A DNA stretch of 64,000 bases from Trichuris trichiura (taxonomy: Eukaryota; Nematoda; Enoplea; Trichinellida; Trichuridae), in assembly GCA_037903355.1 (NCBI GenBank), contig JBAJFE010000006.1:186001-250000 (forward strand), given 5' to 3'. The notes below the pieces were generated by a model. That model did not search any database, was not told the DNA's origin, and was given only the letters and a program-made list of their open reading frames with translations. Position 1 is the stretch's first letter. Each line of letters starts with the position of its first letter. Below, piece after piece: positions 1 through 10,600 of the stretch. Made by a program: the position numbers and the translations under genes.

Positions 1-187
1 GCATTGGTCGTCGGCGACTTTCTGAGCTTGTGTACACCGGATATGTGCGACATGGCGGACGTGACGTGCTGTTTGGTCCTTCCCAATTTGGAAGAAACGC
101 CAAACGTCTTCTCCTCGTCCGACTCCTTTATCGAGTCTGTTATCTGCTTCTGCTTTTCGCTGGCCAATTCCAAATCGTCGTCGTGTC
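1..187 (-). CDS. pde-4: cAMP-specific phosphodiesterase PDE4, exon 5 of those seen (partial, runs off the left edge)
   Basis: PDE4 enzymes hydrolyse cAMP. This exon encodes the linker between UCR2 and the catalytic domain. Read on the minus strand it gives an acidic stretch (HDDDLELASEKQKQ) and then MSHISGVHKLRKS, the counterpart of the MSQISGVKKL segment that precedes the PDE4 catalytic domain. The exon starts after a CAG-type acceptor (AG at 189-188), and its first two bases complete a glycine codon begun in the previous exon. The window ends in the middle of this exon, so the catalytic domain with its metal-binding histidines is not visible. The intron before it (188-249) is 62 bases. Recognition rests on several family motifs in consecutive phase-matched exons, so the family call is firm; the species-level symbol follows nematode naming. 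Confidence 0.93.
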
Positions 188-249
188 CTGAGCAATAAAT
201 GGCCAAGCTATTGGGATAGCCAATAGTCAGCGCCAAGACTCGCGCTTAC

Positions 250-340
250 CCATAAAAGTGGAGAAAATAAAACGCGACAGCTGATCGCCCGACTTCGAGT
301 CCGAAAATTGGCTCAATTCCTTTGTGAGCATTTTGCGAAA
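250..340 (-). CDS. pde-4: PDE4 UCR2 exon ([14 protein letters not shown] segment)
   Basis: This 91-base internal exon encodes the second half of UCR2: [14 protein letters not shown] followed by [15 protein letters not shown]. It matches the family pattern [20 protein letters not shown] with a conserved length. UCR2 folds over the PDE4 active site and, with UCR1, controls dimerisation and activation. The acceptor is CAG (343-341) and the donor is GTAAGC beginning at 249. Thirty codons plus one base are present; the spare G joins the GA of the next exon to make glycine. Both flanking introns are about 60 bases, typical of compact invertebrate genes. No frameshift or missing residue is seen. Confidence 0.94.
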
Positions 341-398
341 CTGCAAAAGCGGATCGTGCTGGAAGACCGCCACCTACGAAGCGAACGGGTCCTCCCAC

Positions 399-621
399 CT
401 TTGACGACGTCATCTCCGAGACTGAACGATGCGTCTGAATCGCCTCCAACTGCTCCAAGCACCAGTCAAGCTCCATGAGCGTACTTTCGGCCAAATGCTG
501 CGTTGATTCGTCAGGCATTGACCCACCAGCAGCAGTGCCTGAGGATACAGTCGACGACGGTTCTGTGGGACCGGAAGACGGGCCAACTAGGGAGGCACGT
601 TGCGTCGTCGAAGTGCTCGCC
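399..621 (-). CDS. pde-4: PDE4 UCR2 exon ([21 protein letters not shown])
   Basis: This 223-base internal exon encodes a Ser/Thr/Pro-rich linker and then the hallmark UCR2 core [19 protein letters not shown] followed by SEMTSSK. That core is nearly identical to other animal PDE4 proteins and is the strongest identification in the gene. The first base completes a lysine codon with the AA left by the upstream exon; then follow 74 codons ending exactly at AAG before the donor GTGGGA. The acceptor reads CGGTTCAG. The linker between UCR1 and UCR2 ([16 protein letters not shown] onward) is low-complexity, as in other members, and is not informative. Neighbouring introns are 58 bases (341-398) and 55 bases (622-676). 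Confidence 0.96.
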
Positions 622-676
622 CTGAACCGATAGAAGTGTTCATCTTTGGTCAATGGTAAAACGGAAGATCGCCTAC

Positions 677-775
677 TTGTCGGCACTTTGAGTTAACGCT
701 ACGATGTTCTCGCGCACGTTGCGCAGTGTGGCCAGAACTTGAGCAAATGGCGTAACAATTAAATCCTCTCCGTGC
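677..775 (-). CDS. pde-4: PDE4 UCR1 exon ([21 protein letters not shown])
   Basis: This 99-base internal exon encodes [20 protein letters not shown] then [13 protein letters not shown], the C-terminal half of UCR1. In fly and mammal PDE4 this segment begins [12 protein letters not shown] or [12 protein letters not shown], so the match is almost exact. The acceptor is TTTGCAG (778-776), the donor GTAGGC. The first base G completes a codon from the upstream exon (incoming phase 2), which is the constraint used to choose the first exon at 2487-2875. The N-terminal half of UCR1, with the conserved RRESFLYRSDSD PKA-site motif, is not adjacent. I did not find it in the partial search I made, so a long isoform would need an exon further upstream. 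Confidence 0.95.
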
Positions 776-2486
776 CTGCAAATTAAAAATGCCAATTAAG
801 GACAGCGGTGCAATAAAGCTGAACTCAAAAGCACCCTTGGATCGTTCAGCCTCTTATTTTCAGCAGGAAAACAAACAATAAGACAAGAACAACGTTTCGG
901 CGTCACGAGAGGCGTTGTCTTCCAGAGGGCGCCACTGAAATCCTCCGGAAAGCAACATCTCTCGTCAACACAGCGTGCATCAACCCATAGTAAAAAGAAC
1001 AAAACTCATTAGGAACCACGTGAGTTAGATATAACTGGCGATCAAATTCGTGTCAGGAACAAAAGAAAGCGACATGGCGAAGTGCACCCGTTTTTGTGAA
1101 GCCACTCGGGCGCAGGCTGCCTAAGGTGTTTGCATAATTTTGCAACTGGAAGAAAAGAAAATTTGGATGCTTGCGCAATGCGCGACGAAAAAGGACATAC
1201 TGTTTGTTAGATCCAACGGAAGCAGGCGCGCGCTACGTATTGACCGGTCGCTGAGAGCGGTTCGTCTTAAAAAGGACCATACACACTGCTGAACGAACAG
1301 ATGGATTACAAAAAGACTAGTGACAATAAATGGGTATACTCGGAAGAGTTCTCATGCGCGTTAGTGCTAGCTTTTCAACTTCCGGTGACGCCCAATAAGT
1401 ATCTAATCAAATCTGCGCAATATCATGCTTGTAGCTGCTACGGAAGCCACGTGAAAATCAGCTGAAAAAGGTCGTTGCCTCTTTTCGGAAAAAATATCAC
1501 CCAATATGCACCGTTTGACAAAAAGCAGTTCGGGCGGCTCGTATCGGCTTTTGATTTGCTCAAAAATGGGGAAAACGAAAACGACAATGGAAGAGGCTAA
1601 ACGGGGCGCAAAATAGCGACCAGGCAAATCGATAGGCAGCAGCCATTGAGCTTGTTTACGTGAACAAACGTTGCCTAATGGAATTGCCGAAAAATGAGCA
1701 GAAGCAGCACCGGAAGTGAGCGTACATAATCAAAGCGACATCTCTTATCTCCAAGTGCAAAAAAATGAAAAAGAACTGATTCACCCAATTAGTGCGTTAT
1801 GAATGTGGAAGTTGACTACAAAGGTTCAACGGTTCTATCAACTAAAACGTTTGCTGCTCATCGTTATTCACACTGTATATTCTTGATGCTTCGCCCGTAA
1901 TGTTATAGGCAGTTTGCATGGAAGCTTTGAAGGCGCAAAGGAGCAGCGTTACAAGATCTTGGTTGATAAAATGATTGACAGCAAACGTACGACCCGTTCG
2001 AGTTTACAACACACGACGGGAGGGCGCGCTGGTTCCCTGAGCAACGGACAAACAGGAGCGCGCAGCTATCTAGCTTTCCCTTTCCCCTTGAAGTCGGTGA
2101 ATCAATCCCGGCAAACCGAACGGACATCCATCTGAATCCATTCATTTTACGGCACAAGTCCGCTTTACATAGCCGGCAACGGCGACAACGACCAATAAAC
2201 CAAGCAGCACAACTGGCGATGATCGATTACACGCGATTCCTAGCTATCATCCGACAAGACTGAAGAAGGACGCGACATTTTCCCTGACAAACAGCTCGAA
2301 TCGATGCTCGAATCTAGCTAGAAACTAGCCGAGCTTGTGGGACCTTTATGCAACGTTTCTCCTAAACAAGCTGGATGACCAACTAAAAATCTAAAACTAC
2401 TAACGGAAGGAGAGGTGGGCAAAATAGAGTTACAAGCGTCGCGAAAGTGTCAGCTTCTAAGGTGATTTCCCGGCTGGACAACTCAC
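776..2486 (-). other. pde-4 intron, 1.7 kb
   Basis: This stretch separates the UCR1 exon from the candidate first exon. It begins (on the minus strand) with GTGAGT at 2486 and ends with a TTTGCAG acceptor at 776. Short ORFs on both strands are no more than expected by chance and show no recognisable domain. Confidence 0.7.
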
Positions 2487-2875
2487 ATTTTTTTCCAGAA
2501 TAGAGATTTGACATTTGCCTGATCCAGCTTGGACAAAGCACCGGTGCTGCAGGTTCGCCGAAAGAGCAAGCGAGGTACGCAAGGATCGTCTGATAGCAAA
2601 TTGTCAAGGCCGACGAAGACGACTACCTCGTTGTTCGAGGTACCAGCAGGCGCTGAAGAGTGGTCGGCAACGAGGTCATCCGAGGAGGCGCTTTGCGGGC
2701 AAGGCGGCTGACCAGCTGGAGTATCCTGAATGGATGCGGGCTCGTTGGAACCGCTGGGAACCATAATCCCGTCAGAGTTTTTTGCCGAGCGCGCTAGACC
2801 AGAGCTGCTATGGCTCGCACTATCCGCTCTTCTCCTCTTAGCTACTTTGTAACAACAACAGCAGATGTTCCACAT
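2487..2875 (-). CDS. pde-4: PDE4 candidate alternative first exon with N-terminal cysteine cluster
   Basis: An ATG-initiated reading frame of 129 codons plus two bases encodes MWNICCCCYKVAKRRRADSA and then a Ser/Ala/Pro/Asp-rich region. It ends in SLFWKK and the first two bases of a codon. The donor AT|GTGAGT (2486-2481) is a textbook match, and its phase fits the UCR1 exon at 775 exactly (AT + G makes Met, then [10 protein letters not shown]). Several PDE4 isoforms use unique N-terminal exons that enter the gene in front of or within UCR1, so the layout is normal. The four adjacent cysteines followed by a basic run (KRRR) look like a palmitoylation and membrane-binding signal. An isoform starting here would lack the RRESF PKA site of full UCR1. 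The role as first exon is inferred from splice phase and composition; no homologue of this N-terminus was recognised. Confidence 0.72.
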
Positions 2876-3710
2876 TGGAATCCGATTTCATCAAAGAAGT
2901 GACATTTGCCAAGCTGTCACTTCAGTCACGCACCCTCACTCAAGAAGGATTTCACCGCTTGGAATCCAAGCGGAAATGGAACAAAGTTCCTTGGCGCGAA
3001 ATGTCATCCAACAGGCTCGACCAGGATTAAGCGGAAGCGCAAAGCGAAAATAAATGCCGAACAACTTGGGGCAAAAAGAAGCAATGGCGATTTTGCATAA
3101 GCGGTGGAGGCGTAGCTTTGCAAAGCTTGTCCTTCAAGGTTGGAGAAAGCCTTTGCTGCTGCTGCTTCTTCTTCTTCTTCTTCTATTTACGTTCTCGCCT
3201 GGTCGCCTTCAAGCAGTTACCTGATCACGGCAACTGGTCAAAATTTTCTTCCTCACTTCTCGTACGCCGTGGTTCCCCCATTTGCTCTTGTTGGCTGTTA
3301 CCCGAGAGAGGACGCAAAAGCTGAGAAAGAGCAGACTCTCGTTCTTGATTCCATCAGCAGTCGGAACGCTGACATTAATTATAAGCGCCATCTCCAGCTC
3401 GCTGAACCGAGCCGATCGGCTGGTGAATGGATGCAAGCGATATGCCCGCCTTTTGGAGGCTTTGAATTGGCAACGACGAATGGGCAAAAGGCTTCGCGAT
3501 TCGAACGCCACCTGGCGCCGTCCCGCTGTCTTCGTTTTGAGTCGAAAATAGCTGAACGCGTCGATAAACCATGGCGGTGATCGGCACAGCATCCGGTCTA
3601 TTCCCAAAGCGACGTTCATTGCGAAGGCGACAAAATGTGTCAAGCCCTAATTCGTTTCTCCTACGTACGGCAAACTGAGGTCGACAATAACAAAATTCCC
3701 TTCTCATTAG
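2876..3710 (-). promoter_or_regulatory. GC-richer region upstream of the pde-4 short-isoform exon, possible promoter and 5' UTR
   Basis: The 0.8 kb upstream of the proposed start codon is less AT-rich than the flanks and carries overlapping long ORFs on both strands (3140-3580 plus, 3209-3643 minus). That pattern usually means stop-poor GC-rich DNA rather than two genes. A TGC/TTC trinucleotide tract lies at 3154-3183; on the minus strand it reads as GAA repeats. No TATA box or initiator can be assigned with confidence, so the regulatory role is an inference from position. Confidence 0.25.
3154..3183. repeat. Trinucleotide tract (TGC)4(TTC)6
   Basis: Four TGC units run directly into six TTC units. 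The tract lies about 280 bases upstream of the proposed pde-4 first-exon ATG. It is a simple repeat with no evident coding role. Confidence 0.9.
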
Positions 3711-4435
3711 GTTAAATTCGCTATTTTAACTTTTAGAATACGTTTCAGCGCACAGTCCTGTTTTGTCTCCTAACCTGGGCGCAGCAGCGCCCCTTAAGAT
3801 CAGCATACCATTTTGTGAAGCAACACGGTCTACGAATGAAAAATATCTTCAGTTCTCATTAAGGATGACCACTCGACCGTAGTTACTTAAGCGACTATGA
3901 GATCGCGACGCCACGATAAGCAACGGCGAACAAAGTGATGATCGGTAGGAGAATATTCCGTGCCATTCTTCTTTTTCCATTCAAGCGGCAGACGAATGGC
4001 CGAATCATAAATAGCGTTCGGTGGAGCCAATAAATCTGTTAGAAGCTATTTCGTCGAAGCATTACTACAACGCGCTCGTCTCGTTTCAATAGTTGGCTGA
4101 GAAAAATAGCCGTAAAAAGGCAAGACTTCCATACGCATCCAAGGCAGAGCAGTGCCAATCGATTTCAACTCACTCATATAAAAGGCCTGATAGCCAATGG
4201 CGGAGTGATACAAAGAAGAGACCGACCTGAGCGTTACCATTTCAACAATGGATTTCACACTTTAACGTTTCCTTATTTAGTTGCATGTTTGGAGATGAGA
4301 AAGCTAAAGTAATTGCATACGCTCAGCTTCAGTTTACGTTTTTTTTATTAATATGTATGCATTGCCTATAACTCACTATGAAGCGCTCATGTAACATCAC
4401 AGTTTGAACTGATTTTCAACAACACTGCCTTCCGA
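3711..4435. other. Spacer with no recognisable feature
   Basis: Nothing beyond short chance ORFs is seen on either strand; the longest (4046-4258, minus) starts with GTG and shows no family motif. Confidence 0.6.
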
Positions 4436-4645
4436 GTGCGTTTTTTGTTACAGAAAGGTACAAAGCATTTATTTTCACTTACCAATAAACAGTGGCTCGA
4501 AGATTTCAAAGGCCTGCATGCATCGTTGCTAATGATAACAATAACTTATTGTTGTTTGAGCTTTGAATGCTCCGAAAGCTTCGAAGGACTGTTTATTGGT
4601 AGGTGAAAATAAACGCTTTGTATCCTTTCGCAATAAAAAACACGC
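4436..4645. mobile_element. MITE-like foldback element, about 210 bases
   Basis: The left arm (4436-4493) and the reverse complement of the right arm (4588-4645) match over about 58 bases. Both contain AAAGGTACAAAGCATTTATT or a close variant, followed by TTCAC and ACCAATAAACAGT. Weaker pairing continues inward through CTCGAAG and TTCAAAG. There is no coding capacity. Long terminal inverted repeats around a tiny core fit a non-autonomous DNA transposon. The superfamily cannot be named, because no clear target-site duplication was identified. Confidence 0.7.
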
Positions 4646-7600
4646 ACACACGTGGAATTGAAAACATCGTTTTAGTTCCTGTAAATTTCAGCGAATAGCC
4701 AGCCGCCTTTCAAAATTGTTGCCGCCTTGGACTGAAACTGCTATGGAGCGAAGCGTTCGTCAACCGACTGCTCGCTGAATAGGCAATTGCATTTTCCTCA
4801 TTAAGGAGTAGCTGTAATCCTCGCAAATAGGTTTTCCTTGAATGAACGTACTTCAGGCAAAAAGACATTGATCTAAAGTAATATTATCAAAGAGATAACT
4901 TCACTTTGACAGGGAGGTAAGCCCAATTTCAGCTGATACTACATTTTGTGCCACTACGAGCTCGCGCCAAGCTACTATAATTCTGCCTACGGCATTTTGC
5001 CATAGACCCTACCAAAGTTATATGCCTTTAGGTAAATAGATCCTTGTTTTTAAGGTGATATAAGCAGCTGTCCTCATTAAAACGTAACTTATTAATAGAA
5101 TCATGGTAAGAAGTGTTCACTATTCGGTAGCCCCATGTTCCGCACTATCTATTTATTCGTAAAAGCAGTCTGGCACAAAATGGTAGCAGAGATCGACTCC
5201 TTTCTCCTTGTACCCAATATTGAATGTGCAGAGGTCGCTACGTCAAGTAGAGGCTTTTTTTGGAAAGTATCAATTAGGCAGTGCCCTCATACGGAATACG
5301 TCCTTTAATAAACCAGTGCATTCGCAACAATGCAAGAAACGAATACAAACACAAAAGGTGCTAATTGCTACTCCTATCAGGCAAAAGTGAAATGTAGAAA
5401 CGAGACATTCCGGTTGGTCAACCGAAAGTGGTTATTCCACTAATAATAAGAACGGTTTTCCTTCCATTTCGACTGACTGACAAGAGTTGCAATTGAAACC
5501 AGAAAATAGGCAAAACATTGAGAGTATCGAAGTTGTAAACCGACTGCTACGTTCATTGATTGGCAAACGAAGACGGAATAGGGGATAATACTCGCCCTCT
5601 TCTATAGAACTATCAAACGATAAAAAACACTGAGCTACGTGAGCTTTTTTCTTGCTCCTTATGGCACCGCGTTTCGGCAGTTTCGAATTTTTTTACTTAC
5701 AATAATGAAAAGCGGCCTACAGCGTACCTATGGTGAAATTTTACGTTCCTGTTTGAAGCCACGCAGTTTTCAGTAAGGAAGAAAAACTTCACAACGTTCT
5801 TCACGAAGCTGACCAAAGTTTACGGAGGAATATTGAAAAATAAACGTAAAGAGGATACTTACTGCTGATCGCTGTGTCTGGTGGCTCCATGGGGCAACTC
5901 GGCATCCGAATCGATGCGATAAAGAAACGAGCCACGTCGGTAGTGCGACGCCCCCGCAGCACCTTGCTTTCCCTGATCTTTTCCACTCTTCTTGTCTACG
6001 TCGAAGCTACAAAATGAAAAATGCAATAAGAAGAAGATGGAAGTTGGTAGGGCAGGAACGACTAATCAAAAAATAATGGTTTTAAAAACAAATAGACAAA
6101 TCGTCTCTACTCGGGGTTCTTTTTCCTTGACAATCTCCTCCTCAAGCTGAATTTCGATACCTCACCGGATGGAGGTGGTCGGCTATCGCTGGAAAACTTC
6201 AACGATTTCAGTTTTTTGTTGAGCAGATAGCTGCCTTGAAGCATTGCTCCTGAGGATCGGTGGCTTATCCACCAAAACCTTTGGAACAATGGAGGGCAGT
6301 GGAAGCGGCAGCGAAAAACGTCTTACGAAGAAAAAGAAGGAATAAACAGACAACTGCCAGCTAGCCGACTGCATCAAAAGCGTGACGTCAGGTGGGACGT
6401 CGCGATGGCAATGTCATCAGTCATCGCCGAATAGCCAATGTGAGTACTTTAAAACGCTGGAAGAGAAGCTGCCAGCACCGCTCGAACAGACGAAGGCGCT
6501 GGAAATTCAACTTGATTGATAATTACCACGTGGCTTGCTTGGCCAACTAATCGAACGTTCGAAAATAGGAACCTCATTGCGTCTTAGACAAATTCACATT
6601 TTTGCTGAGGTCATGAGGACCTCAATGCCACGCGTTCTCCAACCTTGGCATTTTGGCAGATGTTTAAAAACTTATGTCGCCACTTAATCTAAACAGCAAC
6701 GATACAACGATGGCGACACAAGGACACCCCTTTTACAGGGCGTGATGCCAACGTGTATAAAAATTTAGCATCACATCAGGCAGTTTACGTTACAAAAACA
6801 TAAGGGCACTTTTTGGTCAATCTGTCTGTACGTGGGATGTAAACAGTTGCCTGTTGCTGAGATCACCTCCTGATGGTGGGAGGAATTAAGAAAAGACAAC
6901 GAAAATCTAACATATAAACTTCTAAGCTCGAAAAAAATAACTAATAGTTACATCTGGCAAAGTGGATGAACGGCTCACGAGAAAATTAGTTAAAGAAAGC
7001 TTGAATTACATGACATTTTGTAGCAAATAGCTTTTTAAGCTAGCTTCTTGGGTTCAACACGTATATGAGAATCAACAAAAGTTGAATGCCAAAATTTCTT
7101 CCTAACAACGCGCCGACGAGTCGGTGCTGGGGCGTTAAACTTCCTACTTCAGGCATGATAGATTCCCTACGAAGCACCTTTCGAACAGCGGCCCTCATAA
7201 CTTAGCTACATGACTTCCTGAGGCTTAAATCTTACTACACTGCAGCAAGAGTTTGATCGAACTATGGGCCACTGAAAGAAAACTCACACAGAAGCACGGT
7301 CTGGGTGTGTAGAAGGTCATCTAAAGAAAAATGGCACCGCCGTATGTTCGGCATTGCCGCTGCCACGTCAAAAAGTTGATTTCAAACGCGAAAAAGAAGA
7401 AATGGACAAATAGCGTGAGAAAAATCAGACGCATAAGCAGTCTTTTAGCGCTGGCAGCCAAAATAGTAAACAACGTTCTATACGCCAGTTGACCCGTTAA
7501 GGCCTGTACATGTAAGAAGCTTAACAACGGTAGAGTTTTTCACGAAATATCCTTACATACCAACATGTTGTTTAAAACCTCCTTCAGCAGCCGTGCATGG

Positions 7601-10600
7601 TACATTTGCCAAATTTGATTGACAAATGACCACTTATGAGATCGAATGAATGACGAAACGAAAACATGTCAAAACTGCCCTGAAAGGCCAATTGAAACGG
7701 AAGGAAAAATGAATATTTACGTTCGAATAAGCAATCGGTATTGACCGACTATTGCGCAAGAAACTCACCAGTGACCCCTGCTGCCCTTGAATACTACTTA
7801 AAACACGACATTTTGGTCGACAAGACGGCAACGTTCGCTAATCGCTGTTTACCAGGCTGCACTTCAAACATAAATCTCAAAAGGGCGGCAACGCGTAGCG
7901 CGGTGGAAAGGCAACCTTTGGAACGTCACTGAGAACACACAGTTTTCACTACTGTTTTCACAATCCAAAAATTGGCAACTACGTTGAGCCATGGATGGAC
8001 GCAAAGACAACCAGTCACGTTGACGTTTTATCCCGTAAATGTCTAACCGAGCATACGGGCGACAGGCTTCAAGATGCACATAATGCAGTTCAAGTCAACA
8101 ATACGTGAAGAAATTGGACCGCCGGCTTTCCAATCTCATGGAAAAACATGCAAAACCGCCCACACAGCACGGAGTTAAAGAGCACGCGGAGTGCAAATTG
8201 TGCGAAGTTAAAACGTATCCAATAGCATGCATAGACCAAAGACCTTATGCACTGTTGAATCATTCCTACAAACGGTTGGCAAACCGAAGGTTATAAAACA
8301 AAAGTCTGTCTTGCAAGCAAGGAGCAGAAGCTTAGCTGGCCAAGACAAGCGCACTCTAAGTTGGGACTTCACGATTTACCTCAATGCCTTGTACGGCTTT
8401 TCGTGATTAGACAATTGATTACAAACAGAGACTTGTCGATTTTAATTCGCCACGGAACAACCATGCTCTCGCGTTAGACGACAGCGAGACAACAATATCC
8501 AATTGCAATTAAATTTGTCTCACATCAACCTGCCTGGCACAGACGAGGCATTTCACGTGGGCCCGCGCAGCTCCTTGAAAAGCACTCATTCTTGTTTGTA
8601 CTGCAATAGCAACAGCGGAAGGCGAACCGCTTACAAGCAATCGCTTAATCCAATAATTCTTGCATAAGCCTCAACCAGAAAAGATAAGATGCGCATTACT
8701 TGGCCCCGAATTGCACTCGTCTTTTCCTTAGCAATATAAAAAAGTAGTGAAAGCGACTCAGCTTCGATTACTGCGCATCACTGCAAAGCTTTTGAACCAA
8801 ATGTGGCTCATAAAAGCCAACACTGGATAAACTTTTGAATTGCTACTTCTCCGCCAATGAAGTTGATATACACCTCTATTCGAGGGATGCGGAATCAGAC
8901 CAGTATTAAATACAACATGATAGATGCAGACATAGTCCGAATATAATTACGCAGCGTTTCGGCGCCCAGACGAAATGGTATCTGGTCAAAAAGCATTGCA
9001 TTACCTGGCGGTAAGTCTGATTCAGCTTTCAGTCCTACTCAACCACATGAAGGGGCACTAGGGCCAACCCGAGACTAGAATTTATAGTCCCAACTTTTCC
9101 CACGCTTCCAAACCGGTCAGAGACGTAACACGTAACCAACGTAAATAAAATTGCTTTATGTTTCATATGTAGCGATTTGCACAAGCGAAGCGCAGTTAAT
9201 ACAATAACCCCAGGATGAATAAATATTAAATATGCAAAAATTGTGTTTCCTGCTACCTCGACATAACGATGTCGTTATTTGGAGAAAGCAAACAGTCGCT
9301 GCAAGGATATTCGATACGCTTGCTTGACCCACGGATAATAAACCAATGGACGTGAGAAGTGAGGATAAAAACCCTTGCCGCTTAATCTCGGCGCCGAACA
9401 CGGCAAGATAAGAATGAAACAGAGGAAAAACTCCTATAAAGCTTTCTGTACGTCCTAGAAATTACAATCGTTGCGAATCAACTATATTGTGCGAACAACT
9501 GAGCTAATCCATTTAAATTCTCGAATGGATTAAGCTCATTGAAGACAAGCCATTGTGCATCTGCGAATAAGCGACGCTGCTTTAATTTTACGCTGAACTG
9601 CAACCGATCATTACGAGCTGACCGTTACAGAATCAAAAGAACAAAATAACTGAAAAACTTTGGCCAACGCCTCGCTATTCCAAAGAAAATTATTGATCGA
9701 AAATTGCTTTTTCGAAGGACGTCCGATCAACGGTGATCAGCTAGGATTAACGAAGAGACGGTAAACCACAAAATAGACCAACTATCTGTACTTTGTTGTC
9801 ACATGAAGACGAGACCTAGAAATCCCGAAATCTATGAATTTTTTTCTCCTTTGATTTGTCAGTAAGCAGGAGGCATAATGTAAACGTCTAGAATGGAATC
9901 CCATATGCCCATTTCAAGACATCCTACTTTCGAACAACTGGAAAATTTGTTCTGATACCGCTATTACATAACAGATATTCAATGAAGAGAATGCATACTA
10001 CTGCGGACCACGATTAGTTGCTAAACTTTGTTACTAAGGTGGCCATTTTCATTTGGCCTTTCCATTGCTCTCCCGTTTGTTCTCTGTGAATGCGTGAACA
10101 ATTTTTGCTCGCCCATTCATTGACAGAACCCCTGTTTCGGTATTCCGCAGATAACGTAAGAGTACTGAGGAAAGACCAAATAAAAATTTGTCTCCCCGTC
10201 ACAGTACATCCAATCTATGGCGTCGCCATTTTTAACTGAAACGAAAGTCAATCTTGTCCATCTTTTGGGCGTTAACGACTACGGGAATGGATACTGAACA
10301 ACGATAATGGCGAACGTCTGTCAGCTTCCTTCATTAGCATTGAAACAAGCCCAATTAACTCATCTCTTGGGATCAATGAGAAACCATGAAACGAGGATGC
10401 TGAAAAAAGCTTTCCTCTATATGGTAGAGCATTCGTAGGAAAAAAGATTCCTAGTAAGCAATTAGTCATCATTTTCCAAAGAAAGCAGCGCTTGGACATT
10501 GCGGCAGCTCGAAAATCTTTACTCTCTTCAATCCTTCCTGAACATTATTCCAATCAATGTTGTTCATTTAGCTTTGAAAATTGATGCTTCATCAAATGAG

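Noticed and set aside
4..198. Plus-strand ORF at the left edge
   Set aside because: It is the antisense of the PDE4 linker exon, whose minus-strand translation matches the family.
3140..3580. Plus-strand 146-codon ORF with a WD40-like stretch (VLAWSPSSSYLITATG)
   Set aside because: Only one WD-like segment, preceded by a simple repeat, with an equally long ORF on the opposite strand; most likely chance in stop-poor DNA.
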